Part shown: one piece after another, positions 34,022 to 43,459 of the stretch
Position numbering within the stretch: the stretch's first letter is position 1
How the letters are laid out: each line of letters opens with the position of its first letter
NCBI GenBank assembly: GCA_031987605.1
Contig: DALZZF010000001.1
Span: 1 to 64,000 of the forward strand
Source of the DNA: JAFAGO01 sp031987605
Lineage (GTDB): Bacteria > Bacteroidota > Bacteroidia > Flavobacteriales > Weeksellaceae
DNA: 64,000 bases
Direction: 5' to 3'
Translations under genes and position numbers: made by a program
The notes under the pieces: generated by a model
What the model saw: only the letters and a program-made list of their open reading frames with translations
What the model was told of the DNA's origin: nothing
Databases searched by the model: none

Positions 34022-36064
34022 ATGATTATGAATAGAAAAATTTACTTTTTAATCCTCTTTTCCCTCGTTCAGTTTTTTATGGCTCAAAAGAGCATGAAAC
34101 TTCCTGAAAACGCCTTTTTCTACATGGAAATCAACGGGAAAATCATCAATCAGAAACTGGATTGGGAAAAACTGAATCCCATGATTGAAGGCGTAACCAA
34201 GGATAAAAAACTGAAAAGTTCGTGGAATGACTTCTCCAAAACAGGCATTAAATACGACGGAAAACAATACCATTTTGCGCAGGTAAACGATTCAGTCCGT
34301 TCCTATACCGCTCATTTTGTGCTGGATAATCATCAAAAATTTTTGGAATTCGTGAATTCAACAAAAAAAGAAGGACTCGAAACCACCAGAAAAAATAAAT
34401 ATTCTTTTGTCGGTCTGGATGAAAATACTTTCGTTGCGTGGAACGAAAGTCATGCCGTACTGAAAGTTCTTTATTACTCAAAACCAGATGTTTGGGAAGC
34501 TGATTCCGTTGTAGCTATTGTAGATTCCGCAGCTGCAGTGCGCGATAGTGTGTATATAGAATCGCCAATTGAAGCCGAAATAGATTCTGCAAAATTTGAC
34601 TACAAAGCCGAAATTGAATACCTGAAAGAAGATTTGAATTATTACGAACAAACCGTAAAAGAAAATAATGCCGAAATAAAAAGAATAAAAGAGGAGATCA
34701 AACATCTGGAAAAATACCACCGATATCCAGTCCGGAAAGAAGAAAAACCTGACAAAGAAAACTCTGAAGATGCCGCTACAGAAACCAAGCCTTCCGAATC
34801 CGAAGACGCAGAAAGCCCCGATTATACCTTTGATAATGATGCCTATAAAAAAGAAATGGACTCCATTAATATCGCACAATACAAAATAAATCTTCAGTTG
34901 GCGGCTCAGTATTTTGATGAATATTTCAACTCGGATCTGCAGATTGAAGTTCCCAGACAAAAACTCGATTTACGGGATGTTAATTCCGATCTTTTTGCGT
35001 ACACTGATTATCAGAATATGATGAAATCGTTCTATTTTCCGGGAAAAATTTCTTCCTATAACCGCTGGCAGGATCTCATGCAGAATATGTACGATTCCGA
35101 TGTGGCTTATAATCTCTTTTTTGATAAAGATAAAGTAAGGCTCGTCAGTTCCTATCGCCACATGAATCCGGAAATTCAGAAAAGTTTTGCAGAAGCCTAT
35201 AACGGAAGAAAAAACAGAAAACTTACCCGGCTTCTTTCTGAAAAAAGCATCGGATATTACGCTTTCAACGTGAATGGTTACAAAACATTTGACCTGCTCT
35301 ACACACTTCTGAACAATACCGGAGATGAAAAATATCAGAAGGAATTCAGCGTAATGGTAGAAACTCTGAAAATCGCTTTGGATGAAAAAGCCATCAGCAA
35401 AATTGCACCCGGAAACGGAATTTTCATTCTCAACACATTGGGTTCCAAAAAAGTAACCTATACCGATTACGAATATGATGAGGAATACAACGAAAAAGAA
35501 ATAGAAAAAACCAAAGATGTTGTGGTTCCCGATTTTACTTTGGCTTTTGCGACCGAAAATGAAGGATATTGGAAAAGACTGTTTGAAGCCATTGCCGGAA
35601 ACAAAGAATTCAGTGAAGAGATTGTGAAAAAAGGCGATCTTTACTCCATAAAACAAAAAGAAAACAGCGCGCTCGACCAATTGTTTTTCACGGTAAAAGA
35701 AGGCATTGTGTACCTCACCACTTCCGAAGAAAACATCGGTGAAAAACCGCAAACCAATACCACCCGGAAATGGGCAAAAGAAATCCACAAAACTTCCATG
35801 AACGGAAAACTTGATGTAGTGCGTTTTGCCGAAGGTTTTGCCAATGAAATCACCTCAGAAGAAGACCGAGAATTTTACAATTTCTTCCGCAAAAACGCCG
35901 GAGATCTCACCTATAAACTGGAAACAAAATCCGACCGCATCAACAGTGAATTCAATTACCAAACGCGCGGAACATCGGATAATAGTTTGATGTATTTCTT
36001 CGATCTTCTGGAAGAAGTGTACAAAATGAACAGCAAAACCAGAAAAACCACCGTTTCTTTTTAA
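34022..36064 (+). CDS. Secreted protein of unknown function (operon gene 2)
   Basis: Not assigned to a family. A signal peptide (MIMNRKIYFLILFSLVQFFMA) precedes PENAFFYMEINGKIINQKLDW. Residues about 195-235 form a charged coiled-coil stretch (ENNAEIKRIKEEIKHLEKY), followed by an acidic, low-complexity linker (about 238-275). The C-terminal half has the segment YTDYEYDEEYNEKEIE, then VPDFTLAFATENEGYWKRLFEAI. A related YEYDDNFNEVE segment is in the next protein, so the two may be distant paralogues. At 680 residues it overlaps the next gene by one base. A periplasmic or outer-membrane-associated protein is likely; no enzyme motif is seen. Confidence 0.72.
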   Translation: MIMNRKIYFLILFSLVQFFMAQKSMKLPENAFFYMEINGKIINQKLDWEKLNPMIEGVTKDKKLKSSWNDFSKTGIKYDGKQYHFAQVNDSVRSYTAHFVLDNHQKFLEFVNSTKKEGLETTRKNKYSFVGLDENTFVAWNESHAVLKVLYYSKPDVWEADSVVAIVDSAAAVRDSVYIESPIEAEIDSAKFDYKAEIEYLKEDLNYYEQTVKENNAEIKRIKEEIKHLEKYHRYPVRKEEKPDKENSEDAATETKPSESEDAESPDYTFDNDAYKKEMDSINIAQYKINLQLAAQYFDEYFNSDLQIEVPRQKLDLRDVNSDLFAYTDYQNMMKSFYFPGKISSYNRWQDLMQNMYDSDVAYNLFFDKDKVRLVSSYRHMNPEIQKSFAEAYNGRKNRKLTRLLSEKSIGYYAFNVNGYKTFDLLYTLLNNTGDEKYQKEFSVMVETLKIALDEKAISKIAPGNGIFILNTLGSKKVTYTDYEYDEEYNEKEIEKTKDVVVPDFTLAFATENEGYWKRLFEAIAGNKEFSEEIVKKGDLYSIKQKENSALDQLFFTVKEGIVYLTTSEENIGEKPQTNTTRKWAKEIHKTSMNGKLDVVRFAEGFANEITSEEDREFYNFFRKNAGDLTYKLETKSDRINSEFNYQTRGTSDNSLMYFFDLLEEVYKMNSKTRKTTVSF

Positions 36065-37326
36065 TGAAGAAAAAAATTGCAGTTTCGGTTGTAATTGCCG
36101 CCATTTTCGTCTGGGCTTATCTGGTGTTCATCAAAAAAGACAAAACGCTTTGGGTCAGCAAAAATGCAGATTTGGTTGTGCTTGCAGATGTAAAAAAACT
36201 GAGCAATTATTATCTTTTGCAATGGATTTCAAACCCTGCAGAATGGTTTTCGCAAAACCGGGAAGAAAGCATATCTAAAATTAATCTGAAAAATTCCGGA
36301 TTTAAAATTCCGGATTATTTTGCGGTGTTTCATCTCCAAAATACTCCCATTTCGCAATGGTATTCCGTGCTTGATATTGAAGATTTGGGAAAAGTCAAAA
36401 CCTGCTTAGCAAAGGAAAAATTTGTGGAAAAATCGCCTGTTTTTTTTCAGGCGGAATTTGGAGCCGTGCTTTTTATTAAAAATAAAGCCTTGTTTTCTTC
36501 CGGAAAAAACATTTCGGAGGCAGCGCTTCAACAAAAAGCCAAAATTCTTTTGTCTCCTGAAAATCAAAATTCAAATCTTCTTGCATCAGATTTTATGACG
36601 GATTCTCACGGCAGTTTGTCTTTTATTTCCGGTAAAAAAATTACCTCTTATCCGATTAATCTCAAAAAGGATTTTATTGAATTGGGAACGCTTGAAAATG
36701 AAGAAGATTTTAATGCACTATCAAAACAGCTTCATCAAACAAAATCCGTTGCAGATGCTCGTTTGGATAAAAATGCTTTGTTGAAATTTCAAAATTTCGG
36801 TCGCCAGTTTTTAGGTCTGAAAAATCCAGATTCCCTTTCGTTAAAACACTTTTCCGCCACTGCAGAAATTCAGGAAACCACCGAAAAAATCATCACTTAT
36901 GAATATGATGACAATTTCAACGAAGTGGAAAAAATATCCGAACAGAAAACACTTTCACCGGTTTATATTCTCCAGTTGGAATCCTATAATCCCGAAAAAA
37001 CAATCACTTATTTTCAACACCACAAATGGATGAATCCGCAAAATGAATTTGTAAAAATTCCTTTCCTTCCCAATGAAGTGAAAACCGTTGGAGAAACCAT
37101 TTATATTCGCTCCAGAGGTGAAGTAACCCGGATTTCTACCATTGCTTTTGACAGTCATTTTTATTTCCGCAACAACGAAAAATGGTGGAATTCCTTCAAA
37201 TCTTTATCCAAAAAAGAGAAAAAATGGCTCTTGGAATGGGATTCTTTTTTGTGGGTGATGAACCAGTCTTCCCCATATTTCAGGCTACAGTTCCGGAAAC
37301 AGAATCTCCCTTTTATTCTTCGATAA
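36064..37326 (+). CDS. Membrane-anchored protein of unknown function (operon gene 3)
   Basis: A single N-terminal anchor (KIAVSVVIAAIFVWAYLVFI, about 4-23) precedes a 395-residue periplasmic part. It begins SKNADLVVLADVKKLSNYYLLQWI, echoing the ENAFFYMEINGK start of the preceding protein. It later has ITYEYDDNFNEVEKI, then LSPVYILQLESYNPEKTITYFQHH. The shared order of motifs suggests that genes 2 and 3 are divergent copies. It ends the operon. I could not assign a family. Confidence 0.72.
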   Translation: MKKKIAVSVVIAAIFVWAYLVFIKKDKTLWVSKNADLVVLADVKKLSNYYLLQWISNPAEWFSQNREESISKINLKNSGFKIPDYFAVFHLQNTPISQWYSVLDIEDLGKVKTCLAKEKFVEKSPVFFQAEFGAVLFIKNKALFSSGKNISEAALQQKAKILLSPENQNSNLLASDFMTDSHGSLSFISGKKITSYPINLKKDFIELGTLENEEDFNALSKQLHQTKSVADARLDKNALLKFQNFGRQFLGLKNPDSLSLKHFSATAEIQETTEKIITYEYDDNFNEVEKISEQKTLSPVYILQLESYNPEKTITYFQHHKWMNPQNEFVKIPFLPNEVKTVGETIYIRSRGEVTRISTIAFDSHFYFRNNEKWWNSFKSLSKKEKKWLLEWDSFLWVMNQSSPYFRLQFRKQNLPFILR

Positions 37327-37363
37327 AAAGCAAAACTTTAACATTTCTGCCATAAAGTCACAG

Positions 37364-37394
37364 ATTGTTTTTTGGTAAACAATTTGTAACTTTG
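37364..37394 (+). promoter_or_regulatory. clpC promoter
   Basis: ATTG (37364-37367), 19 bases, then TAACTTTG (37387-37394). It ends 54 bases before the clpC ATG, leaving a leader of roughly 45 bases. Confidence 0.6.
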
Positions 37395-37448
37395 ATTGAT
37401 GTTAAAGATAAATTCCTATCTTTAAATTAATATTGAGAGCAATTTATT

Positions 37449-39971
37449 ATGGATTATAAATTTTCAGACGGTTTGAGCAAAGTGTTCAAACAAAGCAAAA
37501 GCGAAGCACGAAGGCTGAAAAGTGAGTTCCTCAATACGGAACATTTGCTGCTCGGCATCATTAAAACTGAAAATTCCGCAAAAGAAATTCTACAGAATCT
37601 TAATGCAGATTTAACTCAGATAAGAAGAAAAATAGAAACTTTGAACGCGGCAAGCCTTTCACCATTAGCGGAAGAAGCCACCAATATTTCTTTCACTAAA
37701 ATGGCGGATCAGGCGGTAAAACGTTCAGAATTGGAATGCAGACAGTACCAGAGCGGTGAAATCAACACCGTGCATCTGCTACTCGGAATTCTTTATAAAC
37801 AGGAAGATCCTACCTCCAGCATTCTGGAAGCGTATGATGTTGATTATGAAAAAGTTTCCCGGGAATATCAGATGATGCTGAAAAACTCCGGACAGTCTTC
37901 CCCAAAAATGAGTGCTTACGACGATGATGAAGAAAGAGAAGAATTCGGACAAATGCGGAAACCATCCGGAAATCTGGGAACCGGAAAAAGCAAAACGCCG
38001 ACGCTGGATAATTTCGGAAGAGACTTAACTTCGCTTGCACGCGACGGAAAACTGGATCCCGTAATCGGTCGTGAAAAAGAAATCGAAAGGGTTTCCCAAA
38101 TTCTTTCCAGAAGAAAGAAAAACAATCCACTTTTAATTGGTGAGCCCGGTGTTGGTAAATCCGCTATTGCGGAAGGACTTGCGCTGAGAATTCATCAGAA
38201 AAAAGTATCCCGGGTTTTATACGGAAAACGAGTAATTACTCTGGATTTAGCAAGTTTAGTTGCCGGAACAAAATACCGGGGACAATTTGAAGAACGGATG
38301 AAAGCGATTATGACGGAATTGGAGAAAAACCGTGATGTCATTCTTTTCATCGACGAGTTGCACACGATTGTGGGTGCCGGAAGTTCTACCGGAAGTTTAG
38401 ATGCTTCCAATATGTTCAAACCTGCATTGGCAAGAGGCGAGATTCAATGCATCGGAGCCACAACGCTGGACGAATACAGACAGTACATCGAGAAAGATGG
38501 TGCTTTGGAAAGACGTTTTCAAAAAGTGATGGTGGAACCGACTTCTATTGAAGAAACCATTCAGATTTTAAATCAGATTAAAGACAAATACGAAGATCAC
38601 CACAACGTAATTTATACACCGGAAGCCATTGCTGCCTGTGTAAATTTAACAGCGAGATATATTACCGACCGTTTTCTTCCGGACAAAGCGATTGATGCGA
38701 TGGACGAAGCCGGATCCCGTGTTTATATTAAAAACATGAAAGTTCCGAATGAAATCATCGATAATGAAAAGAAAATCGAAGAAATCAAGGATCTGAAACA
38801 AAAAGCGGTAAAAGCGCAGGACTATCTTGAAGCCCGTAAACTGAAAGATGAAGAGGAAAGACTGCAACGCGAACTTCAGGTTGCACAGGAAGAATGGGAC
38901 AAAAATGTGAAGGAGAAAAAAGAAACCGTAACCGAAGAAAATGTAGCGGAAGTGGTTTCCATGATGAGCGGAGTTCCGGTAACGAAAGTCGGCAAAAATG
39001 AGCTGGATAAATTGGCTAAAATGGACGACAAACTGAACGGAAAAGTAATCGGACAGGAAGATGCAGTGAAAAAAGTGGTAAAAGCCATCCAAAGAAACCG
39101 TGCCGGACTGAAAGATCCGAACCGACCAATCGGAACCTTTATTTTCCTTGGTACGACAGGAGTCGGAAAAACCGAACTGGCAAAAGTAATGGCGCGTGAA
39201 CTTTTCGATTCCGATGAAGCATTGATACGAATCGACATGAGTGAATACATGGAAAAATTCGCAGTATCCAGATTGGTAGGTGCACCTCCGGGATATGTTG
39301 GATACGAAGAAGGTGGACAATTAACGGAAGCCGTTCGCAGAAAACCTTATGCGGTTGTACTTCTCGATGAAATTGAAAAAGCGCATCCGGATGTATTCAA
39401 TATTTTATTGCAAATTCTGGATGAAGGTCACGTAACAGATTCCTTAGGCAGAAAAATTGATTTCAGAAATACAATCATTATTCTGACTTCCAATATCGGA
39501 ACGAGAGATTTAAAAGATTTCGGAGATGGTGTAGGATTTGGAACTTCTGCGAAGAAAACCAATACCGATGCCAGAGCAAGAAGCACCATTGAAAGTGCTC
39601 TGAAAAAAGCATTTGCTCCAGAATTCCTGAACAGAATTGACGATATTATTATTTTCAACTCTTTGGAACAAAACGACATCAAGAAAATCATTGATCTTGA
39701 ATTATCCAAACTTTACGGAAGACTGGAAAAACTGGGTTACAAAGTAGAGCTTACTGATGACGCAAAAGATTTCATTTCTGAAAAAGGTTGGGATAAAGAT
39801 TTCGGGGCACGACCGCTGAAAAGAGCCATTCAGAAATACATCGAAGATTTATTGGCAGAAATGCTGGTTAATAAGCAGTTCACCGAAGGCGAAACCGTTG
39901 TGTTACGATTAAACGATGAGAAAGACGGATTAACTGGCAGCACACAGAAACCTAAAGAAAAAGTGAAATAA
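37449..39971 (+). CDS. clpC: ClpC-type AAA+ unfoldase of the Clp protease
   Basis: Hexameric ATPase that unfolds proteins and feeds them to ClpP. An N-terminal double Clp-N repeat (about 1-145) is followed by the first AAA+ module (GEPGVGKSAIAEG Walker A, LFIDELHTIVGAG Walker B). A UVR-containing middle region (KAVKAQDYLEARKLKDEEERL) marks it as ClpC rather than ClpB or ClpA. The second AAA+ module has GTTGVGKTELAK and VLLDEIEKAHPDVFN. At 840 residues it is standard. The ClpP-docking tripeptide loop should lie in the second module; I did not define it. It is a single-gene unit with its own promoter and terminator. Confidence 0.95.
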   Translation: MDYKFSDGLSKVFKQSKSEARRLKSEFLNTEHLLLGIIKTENSAKEILQNLNADLTQIRRKIETLNAASLSPLAEEATNISFTKMADQAVKRSELECRQYQSGEINTVHLLLGILYKQEDPTSSILEAYDVDYEKVSREYQMMLKNSGQSSPKMSAYDDDEEREEFGQMRKPSGNLGTGKSKTPTLDNFGRDLTSLARDGKLDPVIGREKEIERVSQILSRRKKNNPLLIGEPGVGKSAIAEGLALRIHQKKVSRVLYGKRVITLDLASLVAGTKYRGQFEERMKAIMTELEKNRDVILFIDELHTIVGAGSSTGSLDASNMFKPALARGEIQCIGATTLDEYRQYIEKDGALERRFQKVMVEPTSIEETIQILNQIKDKYEDHHNVIYTPEAIAACVNLTARYITDRFLPDKAIDAMDEAGSRVYIKNMKVPNEIIDNEKKIEEIKDLKQKAVKAQDYLEARKLKDEEERLQRELQVAQEEWDKNVKEKKETVTEENVAEVVSMMSGVPVTKVGKNELDKLAKMDDKLNGKVIGQEDAVKKVVKAIQRNRAGLKDPNRPIGTFIFLGTTGVGKTELAKVMARELFDSDEALIRIDMSEYMEKFAVSRLVGAPPGYVGYEEGGQLTEAVRRKPYAVVLLDEIEKAHPDVFNILLQILDEGHVTDSLGRKIDFRNTIIILTSNIGTRDLKDFGDGVGFGTSAKKTNTDARARSTIESALKKAFAPEFLNRIDDIIIFNSLEQNDIKKIIDLELSKLYGRLEKLGYKVELTDDAKDFISEKGWDKDFGARPLKRAIQKYIEDLLAEMLVNKQFTEGETVVLRLNDEKDGLTGSTQKPKEKVK

Positions 39972-39993
39972 TCACATTTTATATGAATTTATG

Positions 39994-40024
39994 AAAGGCA
40001 ATGTTTTGAGCATTGCCTTTTTTG
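39994..40024 (+). terminator. Intrinsic terminator after clpC
   Basis: AAAGGCAATG (39994-40003) pairs perfectly with CATTGCCTTT (40011-40020), followed by T residues. Confidence 0.9.
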
Positions 40025-40068
40025 TTTTCTTATTTTTTTTCAAACAGAAAATGAATGTACCAAAAGAT

Positions 40069-40139
40069 AGCGCACCTTCGGCGCGCTCCATCCTGCTTCT
40101 TTCAGCATTTTCTACATAGATAGCATTTCGCGGGAATGC
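40069..40139. other. Hairpins in the gene-free stretch between clpC and DUF5686
   Basis: The 228 bases after the clpC terminator hold no convincing gene. Two hairpins are visible: AGCGCACC with GGCGCGCT (40069-40087, one A-C mismatch) and GCATT with AATGC around 40123-40139. The role is unknown; the first may help end the minus-strand or plus-strand messages. Confidence 0.4.
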
Positions 40140-40249
40140 CATTATCCATTTTATAACAGAAGAGAATATACACACTTTAACAGAATGAAATTCGTAGAGG
40201 AAAAAAGTACAAAACGTGAAGGAAGGGAACAAAAACTTTGCGTTAATTT

Positions 40250-42535
40250 CTAAAAATCCACCTGAAAACCTGCTTTTACACCGAATTTAGAAATATCAGG
40301 GCGGTCGAGATAGTTTCCTCTCCAGTTAAAATCCACACGGAAAATTCTGAGATTTCCAAAACCGATATTTTCAATTCCGAAACCGTATTCATAATAGATC
40401 TGTTGATCGGGAGCCGAATATTTGAAACCTTCTGTATTAATTGATTTGGAAGCATCACTCAAAGTTCCGTAAGCGGCACGAAGAAAAGCAACTTCCCGCA
40501 ATTTCAGTTTTTTAATCAATGGAATGTACGAAAGAATCTTCCCATTGAAATGTTGCTCCAAATGAAGTGTGGCATATGAATCCGCCACAAATTCATAATA
40601 ATTTAACTGGGAAAAAGTGTTTGGGACAAGACCATACGACTGGTTCGCAGGAATTACATTCTGCAACGCAAGTGGAATAGTATCGAAATTTTTACCCGCT
40701 TCAAAATTAAACAATAATTTTCCCCAGCTTCCAGTGAGCATCGGTTTATAAAACATTAATTGCAATTTATTATAAGTGAAATCTGCATTGAAGAGTCCTT
40801 CAATTCCTCTGGTGTATTTCAGAATAATGGTGGGAGCCAAAGTTCCGCGTTCGCTTCGGTCGAGCCCGGTTTGAGAAAATTTTGCTCCGGGACGTGCAAT
40901 CAAGCTCAGTGTAAGGTGGGAATCGTTCACGGTTTTCCGAAGGTTTTCGTTGTGATAATAGTGCAGATTAAACGCATCCGAATCGGCAGAATGTATACTT
41001 TGTAGCGTGCCGTCCAGCCGAACGGTGAAATTCTTCCAAGGATCAACAGCAGCAAATATATTGGTTTGATTTACAGAACTTAACGAATTATTCTCTCCTC
41101 GTGCAAAAACCGTGGAAGATGCAAAAGATCGGGTCATAATTCCTTCATCTGCCGTGAGCTGAACGCCGAGTTGCATAATATCTCTTTTCTGTCCGGCACC
41201 GAAAGTCAGTCGGTTGACTTTATTAAGCATCAGTCTTGCTTCAGCTCCGTATTTAAACTGTTTATCCTTAAAACCGTAGGCTCCATATCCCTGAATTCTC
41301 CACATATCATTTCTGGAAAAATAAGTTCTGGCTCCAAACCGAATGCGGTCTCCTTCCACAACATTGCGACCGTATGTGGAGTACAGATTACCGATGTCCA
41401 CTGCGTTCCATACGTTGTAATAACCTGAACTCACGGTTTCTACGAGATTCATCATCCTGTTGAATTTTTTATTTTCCTTCAGTTTGTCAAGCATTTCATA
41501 AACGCCCTGTTCGGAATGGCTTAAAGAATCGGTTCTGGCGGATGCCCAAAAATTATCATCTTTATCGGTAAAACTTTGTTCCAGTTCATTTTCACGGGTT
41601 TCAAAATCCTGATCGGTAAGCGGAATATTAAACTGATAATCGGAGTAAGTCACTGTTCTGGTCGCGACAATATTTTTGGCATCTTTATTTTTACTTAATG
41701 GAGTGAGTTCAAAAGTTGTGCGGATTTTCTTGGGAAGAAAAGAATCTTCATCGGGATTATCAAATTCCATTTCGGTGAAAATTCCATTTACGAAATTGAT
41801 ATTCATTTTTTTGGTCGAACGAAGTGTGGCCTGCAATACCGAATACTGATCCGCGGAAATATACAGATAACCCTGAAATGCAAGCACCTCTTTTCTCTTT
41901 GGCTGGTAAGAAATTTTATACGCATCCTGCCCTTTAATGACCAGCGTATCCAGCAGTTTATAATCGTATGTGCTAAAACCTTCCTTTCCTACCGGACTTG
42001 TAAATCCTATATCGAAATAGTTGATAATATTATCATAAAGATCAATGTCCCGATACAGATTTTTAGCCGCAAGTGTAATAATCTGATTATCCTGAAATCC
42101 GGCAGTTTTTTGAGCAAAAAGCTGTCTTTTTTTCTTTTTTACGGGTTGGTTTTGTCCAAAATTATTGTAAATCGCTTCATTCAGGAAAATAGGAAGCTGC
42201 AGTTTTCCATTGTCTGCGGAATCCGAATAATCAAAAATAAAATCCATTCCTTTGAAGATTTTACGCTTCATCAGTGTGCTGTCGATATTCGCAGCATCGA
42301 ATTCTATTTTTTCGTATTCTTTAAAAGTGTAGGTAGAAAACTTTTCAAGCCCGTTGTTTTTTTTGCGTTTCCAGACTTCCTGCATAATCTGATATGCCGG
42401 GTTTTCTTTCTTATTTTTATAATGCGTTTTTACCGCATTTATGGTAACTCCTTCTATATTTGTTTCTCTTTCCTGTGCATAAAAAAGAGAAAAGAGCATT
42501 GAAAACAGAAGGACTGACAGTAGGTATTTCAACAT
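40250..42535 (-). CDS. DUF5686-family outer-membrane protein
   Basis: Large Bacteroidetes envelope protein. A signal peptide (MLKYLLSVLLFSMLFSLFYA) precedes the family core start, KKENPAYQIMQEVWKRKKNN. The FSTYTFKEYEKIEFD and YLYISADQYSVLQATL segments follow, then a C-terminal beta-barrel ending GVKAGFQVDF. Many relatives carry an N-terminal carboxypeptidase-regulatory (CnaB-like) domain; here the mature start is too short for one. The ATG at 42535 is chosen over a GTG six codons upstream because it begins the signal peptide. Length is 761 residues. The function of the family is not known to me beyond membership of the outer membrane. Confidence 0.82.
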   Translation of the reverse strand: MLKYLLSVLLFSMLFSLFYAQERETNIEGVTINAVKTHYKNKKENPAYQIMQEVWKRKKNNGLEKFSTYTFKEYEKIEFDAANIDSTLMKRKIFKGMDFIFDYSDSADNGKLQLPIFLNEAIYNNFGQNQPVKKKKRQLFAQKTAGFQDNQIITLAAKNLYRDIDLYDNIINYFDIGFTSPVGKEGFSTYDYKLLDTLVIKGQDAYKISYQPKRKEVLAFQGYLYISADQYSVLQATLRSTKKMNINFVNGIFTEMEFDNPDEDSFLPKKIRTTFELTPLSKNKDAKNIVATRTVTYSDYQFNIPLTDQDFETRENELEQSFTDKDDNFWASARTDSLSHSEQGVYEMLDKLKENKKFNRMMNLVETVSSGYYNVWNAVDIGNLYSTYGRNVVEGDRIRFGARTYFSRNDMWRIQGYGAYGFKDKQFKYGAEARLMLNKVNRLTFGAGQKRDIMQLGVQLTADEGIMTRSFASSTVFARGENNSLSSVNQTNIFAAVDPWKNFTVRLDGTLQSIHSADSDAFNLHYYHNENLRKTVNDSHLTLSLIARPGAKFSQTGLDRSERGTLAPTIILKYTRGIEGLFNADFTYNKLQLMFYKPMLTGSWGKLLFNFEAGKNFDTIPLALQNVIPANQSYGLVPNTFSQLNYYEFVADSYATLHLEQHFNGKILSYIPLIKKLKLREVAFLRAAYGTLSDASKSINTEGFKYSAPDQQIYYEYGFGIENIGFGNLRIFRVDFNWRGNYLDRPDISKFGVKAGFQVDF

Positions 42536-42697
42536 AAAAACATCATTATTCACATAAAAACATCTGCATTTTTAATATTCATTTTCAATGGTAAATAATT
42601 TTGTTGAGAACATCTTTTACAAATAAATTTAGAGTCCTGAAGTCTCTAAACTATTACAAACGTTTATATTTTGGTTTTAGTATTCGATATTATTTTT

Positions 42698-43246
42698 TTA
42701 TAGCCCGTACACAATTCCGATATTCGGAACAAAGCCTCCACCAAAAACGGATGTATTTTTATCATACAAAACATTATACATAGCACCGATCTGCATATAC
42801 ACGCGCTCACCAATTCTCTGCATATAGCCCGCTCCAAGGTAAAGAGCATCCTCATTTCCGGTATATTTCTGATCTGTTGCTTTATTTTTTTGATTGATAA
42901 AATAATGCTGATAAAGACCACTTAGATAAAAGCTTCTGCTAAAATAATAATTGGCAAAAGGACCAATGCCAACCATGGTTGAAGAATAATAAGTAGAATT
43001 GTTCCAGGTAAAATTGCCGGAAACGCCAGCCTCAAAACTCTCGGTAATTTTATAGCCTACTCTTGGCATAACATACACTGAGGTTCCGCCATTACCGCTT
43101 CCAAAAGCGCCTCCCAATCCTGCATAACCACCAAAAGTCCATTTGGAATCTGCTCCGCCGATTTGTGCAGACGGCAATTGAGTTCCGATTTGCGCATTCG
43201 ATATACATGCAGCAAACAAAAATACCGAACCTAATATTTTTTTCAT
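42698..43246 (-). CDS. Small outer-membrane beta-barrel protein
   Basis: A signal peptide (MKKILGSVFLFAACISNA) precedes a 164-residue barrel of alternating strands such as YVMPRVGYKITESFEAGVSG, VGIGPFANYYFSRSFYLSGLYQHYF and RVYMQIGAMYNVLYD, ending VPNIGIVYGL. This is the porin/OmpW-like small-barrel pattern common in flavobacteria. No specific substrate is implied. A -7 box (TAAATTTG on the minus strand, 43270-43277) lies 23 bases upstream. The 144 bases down to DUF5686 hold nothing I recognise. Confidence 0.8.
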   Translation of the reverse strand: MKKILGSVFLFAACISNAQIGTQLPSAQIGGADSKWTFGGYAGLGGAFGSGNGGTSVYVMPRVGYKITESFEAGVSGNFTWNNSTYYSSTMVGIGPFANYYFSRSFYLSGLYQHYFINQKNKATDQKYTGNEDALYLGAGYMQRIGERVYMQIGAMYNVLYDKNTSVFGGGFVPNIGIVYGL

Positions 43247-43269
43247 TGTTGAAGTGTTTTTTTATCGCA

Positions 43270-43277
43270 CAAATTTA
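43270..43277 (-). promoter_or_regulatory. Promoter -7 box of the small beta-barrel gene
   Basis: Reads TAAATTTG on the minus strand, 23 bases before the ATG. Confidence 0.45.
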
Positions 43278-43336
43278 GGGTAATTATCTGAATTGACCTT
43301 GTCTCCCTTTTTGATGAGGATTACGAGTTACCCGGC

Positions 43337-43366
43337 GTTGTGAAGAGGAACGACGAAGCAATCCGA
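43337..43366. repeat. Decayed REP-like repeat copy
   Basis: Contains AGAGGAACGACGAAGCAATC, matching the right arm of the inverted repeat at 15316-15356 (GACGAAGCAATCCC there). A weak partner, ACAGGTTGCTTTATTCCTCG, follows at 43371-43390. It lies between divergent genes and holds no gene. Confidence 0.6.
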
Positions 43367-43412
43367 ATCAACAGGTTGCTTTATTCCTCGCAAACACATT
43401 AATTTAAAATCG

Positions 43413-43420
43413 TAAATTTG
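43413..43420 (+). promoter_or_regulatory. mnmA promoter -7 box
   Basis: TAAATTTG, 39 bases before the mnmA ATG. Confidence 0.45.
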
Positions 43421-43459
43421 CACCGTGAAACTTTCCCTTAACGAAAGCGTAACCTTTTT

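Noticed and set aside
34478..35788. Long minus-strand open frames opposite the 680-residue protein
   Set aside because: Phe/Ile-rich translations that mirror the coding strand's Lys/Glu codons, with no start context or family motif. They are shadows of the plus-strand gene.
38646..39320. Minus-strand open frame of about 224 residues inside clpC
   Set aside because: Antisense to a clear AAA+ module, rich in Phe and Ser, no motif.
39972..40232. Minus-strand 86-codon frame after clpC
   Set aside because: It runs through the clpC terminator and hairpins and has no ribosome-site or domain support.
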